64,000 nt of DNA, taken from JAXGMQ01 sp040768585 (GTDB taxonomy: Bacteria; Caldisericota; Caldisericia; JAAYUI01). Under the pieces are notes generated by a model. That model worked only from the letters and a program-made list of their open reading frames with translations, made no database searches and was not told the DNA's origin. Positions 63,593 through 64,000 of the stretch are shown here, in pieces (the first letter of the stretch is position 1; each line of letters begins with the position of its first letter). The stretch spans positions 124,001 to 188,000 of the forward strand of contig JAXGMQ010000001.1 of the NCBI GenBank assembly GCA_040768585.1. The letters run 5' to 3'. A program made the position numbers and the translations under genes.

Positions 63593-64000
63593 TCCACCAA
63601 CACTCGGTCATGTTTCCCTTATCCAAAGGTCAGTTTTGACTTTTGGGAAGGTGGTCGTGGCTGTTGCCGAGTCGTCAAGCAAAAACACACTCTTTAACCA
63701 GAAGCAAAGGATCGAACTCCTCAAAGAAATGTTCAAAACAAACGACTGTGTTGAGGTGGTTGGTTTTGACGGTCTTCTAGTCCATTTTGCAAAAAGTATG
63801 GGGATAAACAAAATCGTCCGTGGCTTGAGGACTATTTCTGATTTTGACTTCGAATATAGAATGGCAACCACCAACGCACTCGTCTGGAGCGATCTGGAAA
63901 CCGTCTTTTTGATGTCAGAACCTGAATTTAACTACATCTCATCGACACTCGTCAAGCAGGTTGCAAGGGGTGGTGGTGACATATCTCCATTCGTGCCAAG
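63540..64000 (+). CDS. coaD: Phosphopantetheine adenylyltransferase CoaD, C-terminus beyond window
   Basis: CoaD adenylates 4'-phosphopantetheine to dephospho-CoA. The 153 codons present cover almost the whole enzyme: YPGTFDPPTLGH (TxGH nucleotidyltransferase motif), KIVRGLRTISDFDFEYRMATTN, and the C-terminal YISSTLVKQVARGGGDISPFVP. GAGAGGAC lies 4-5 nt before ATG 63540; GTG 63570 is an alternative that removes ten non-conserved residues but has no ribosome site. The stop codon is outside the window. Confidence 0.95.
   Translation, partial: MAEQNFVSTSVLYPGTFDPPTLGHVSLIQRSVLTFGKVVVAVAESSSKNTLFNQKQRIELLKEMFKTNDCVEVVGFDGLLVHFAKSMGINKIVRGLRTISDFDFEYRMATTNALVWSDLETVFLMSEPEFNYISSTLVKQVARGGGDISPFVP

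Overview
The window is a dense bacterial chromosome segment of moderate G+C. It has short intergenic gaps, many 1-20 nt gene overlaps and the standard genetic code. The gene set suggests an anaerobic or facultative, quinone-using Terrabacteria-like organism, perhaps a deep Actinobacteriota or Firmicutes relative. The evidence is a ppdK-dnaG-rpoD block, a sigma factor with a long Lys/Ser/Glu-rich N-terminus, an rpmH-rnpA-yidD-yidC-jag-mnmE block, secreted proteins with copper-amine-oxidase-N domains, several apparently leaderless genes, and no lipopolysaccharide genes. No rRNA is present, so I cannot place it further.

Layout. 1-10.1 kb: two paralogous MATE transporters, hypAB, then a minus-strand operon (DUF4388 protein, membrane protein, tyrS, VWA-FHA membrane protein, hutU, SnoaL-like protein). 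10.2-23.2 kb: an MFS carrier, three very large secreted proteins (transglutaminase-like, Ig/CuAO, NHL/CuAO), tRNA-Arg, an McsA-like protein, acpS and a phosphatase. 23.2-27.4 kb: an island-like stretch with a degenerate tRNA fragment, tRNA-Ala(UGC), tRNA-Ile(GAU), tRNA-Ala(GGC) and an A+T-rich Gabija-type defence pair. 27.4-35.5 kb: leuS, membrane, CAP-domain and methyltransferase genes, an MFS exporter and a lipoprotein. 35.6-49.8 kb: minus-strand housekeeping genes (ychF, sucD, sucC, rluD-like, cutA, a CuAO protein, pcrA, rpoD, dnaG, ppdK). 49.9-54.0 kb: the rpmH-to-mnmE block. 54.2-62.8 kb: dprA at the end of an unusual electron-transfer operon. 63-64 kb: rsmD and coaD.

The most interesting locus is the operon at 55238-62771. 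From its own promoter it encodes, in order, a Rieske protein, a four-heme-ligand cytochrome b fused to a 2[4Fe-4S] ferredoxin, a complete FlxD-C-B-A-type flavin/NAD(P) module, a second cytochrome b and two tiny membrane proteins. In the second cytochrome b the two heme-bH ligands are replaced (Arg410, and Tyr519 or Phe520), the heme-bL ligands and a PDWY quinol-site motif remain, and about 310 acidic residues are inserted between helices A and B. No HdrABC, cytochrome c1/f or other partner lies beside it. I read it as a candidate membrane-bound menaquinol-NAD(P)/ferredoxin complex in which Rieske/cytochrome b chemistry is coupled to a Flox module. I do not recall a described system of this form. 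The function is inferred; the architecture and missing ligands are read directly from the sequence.
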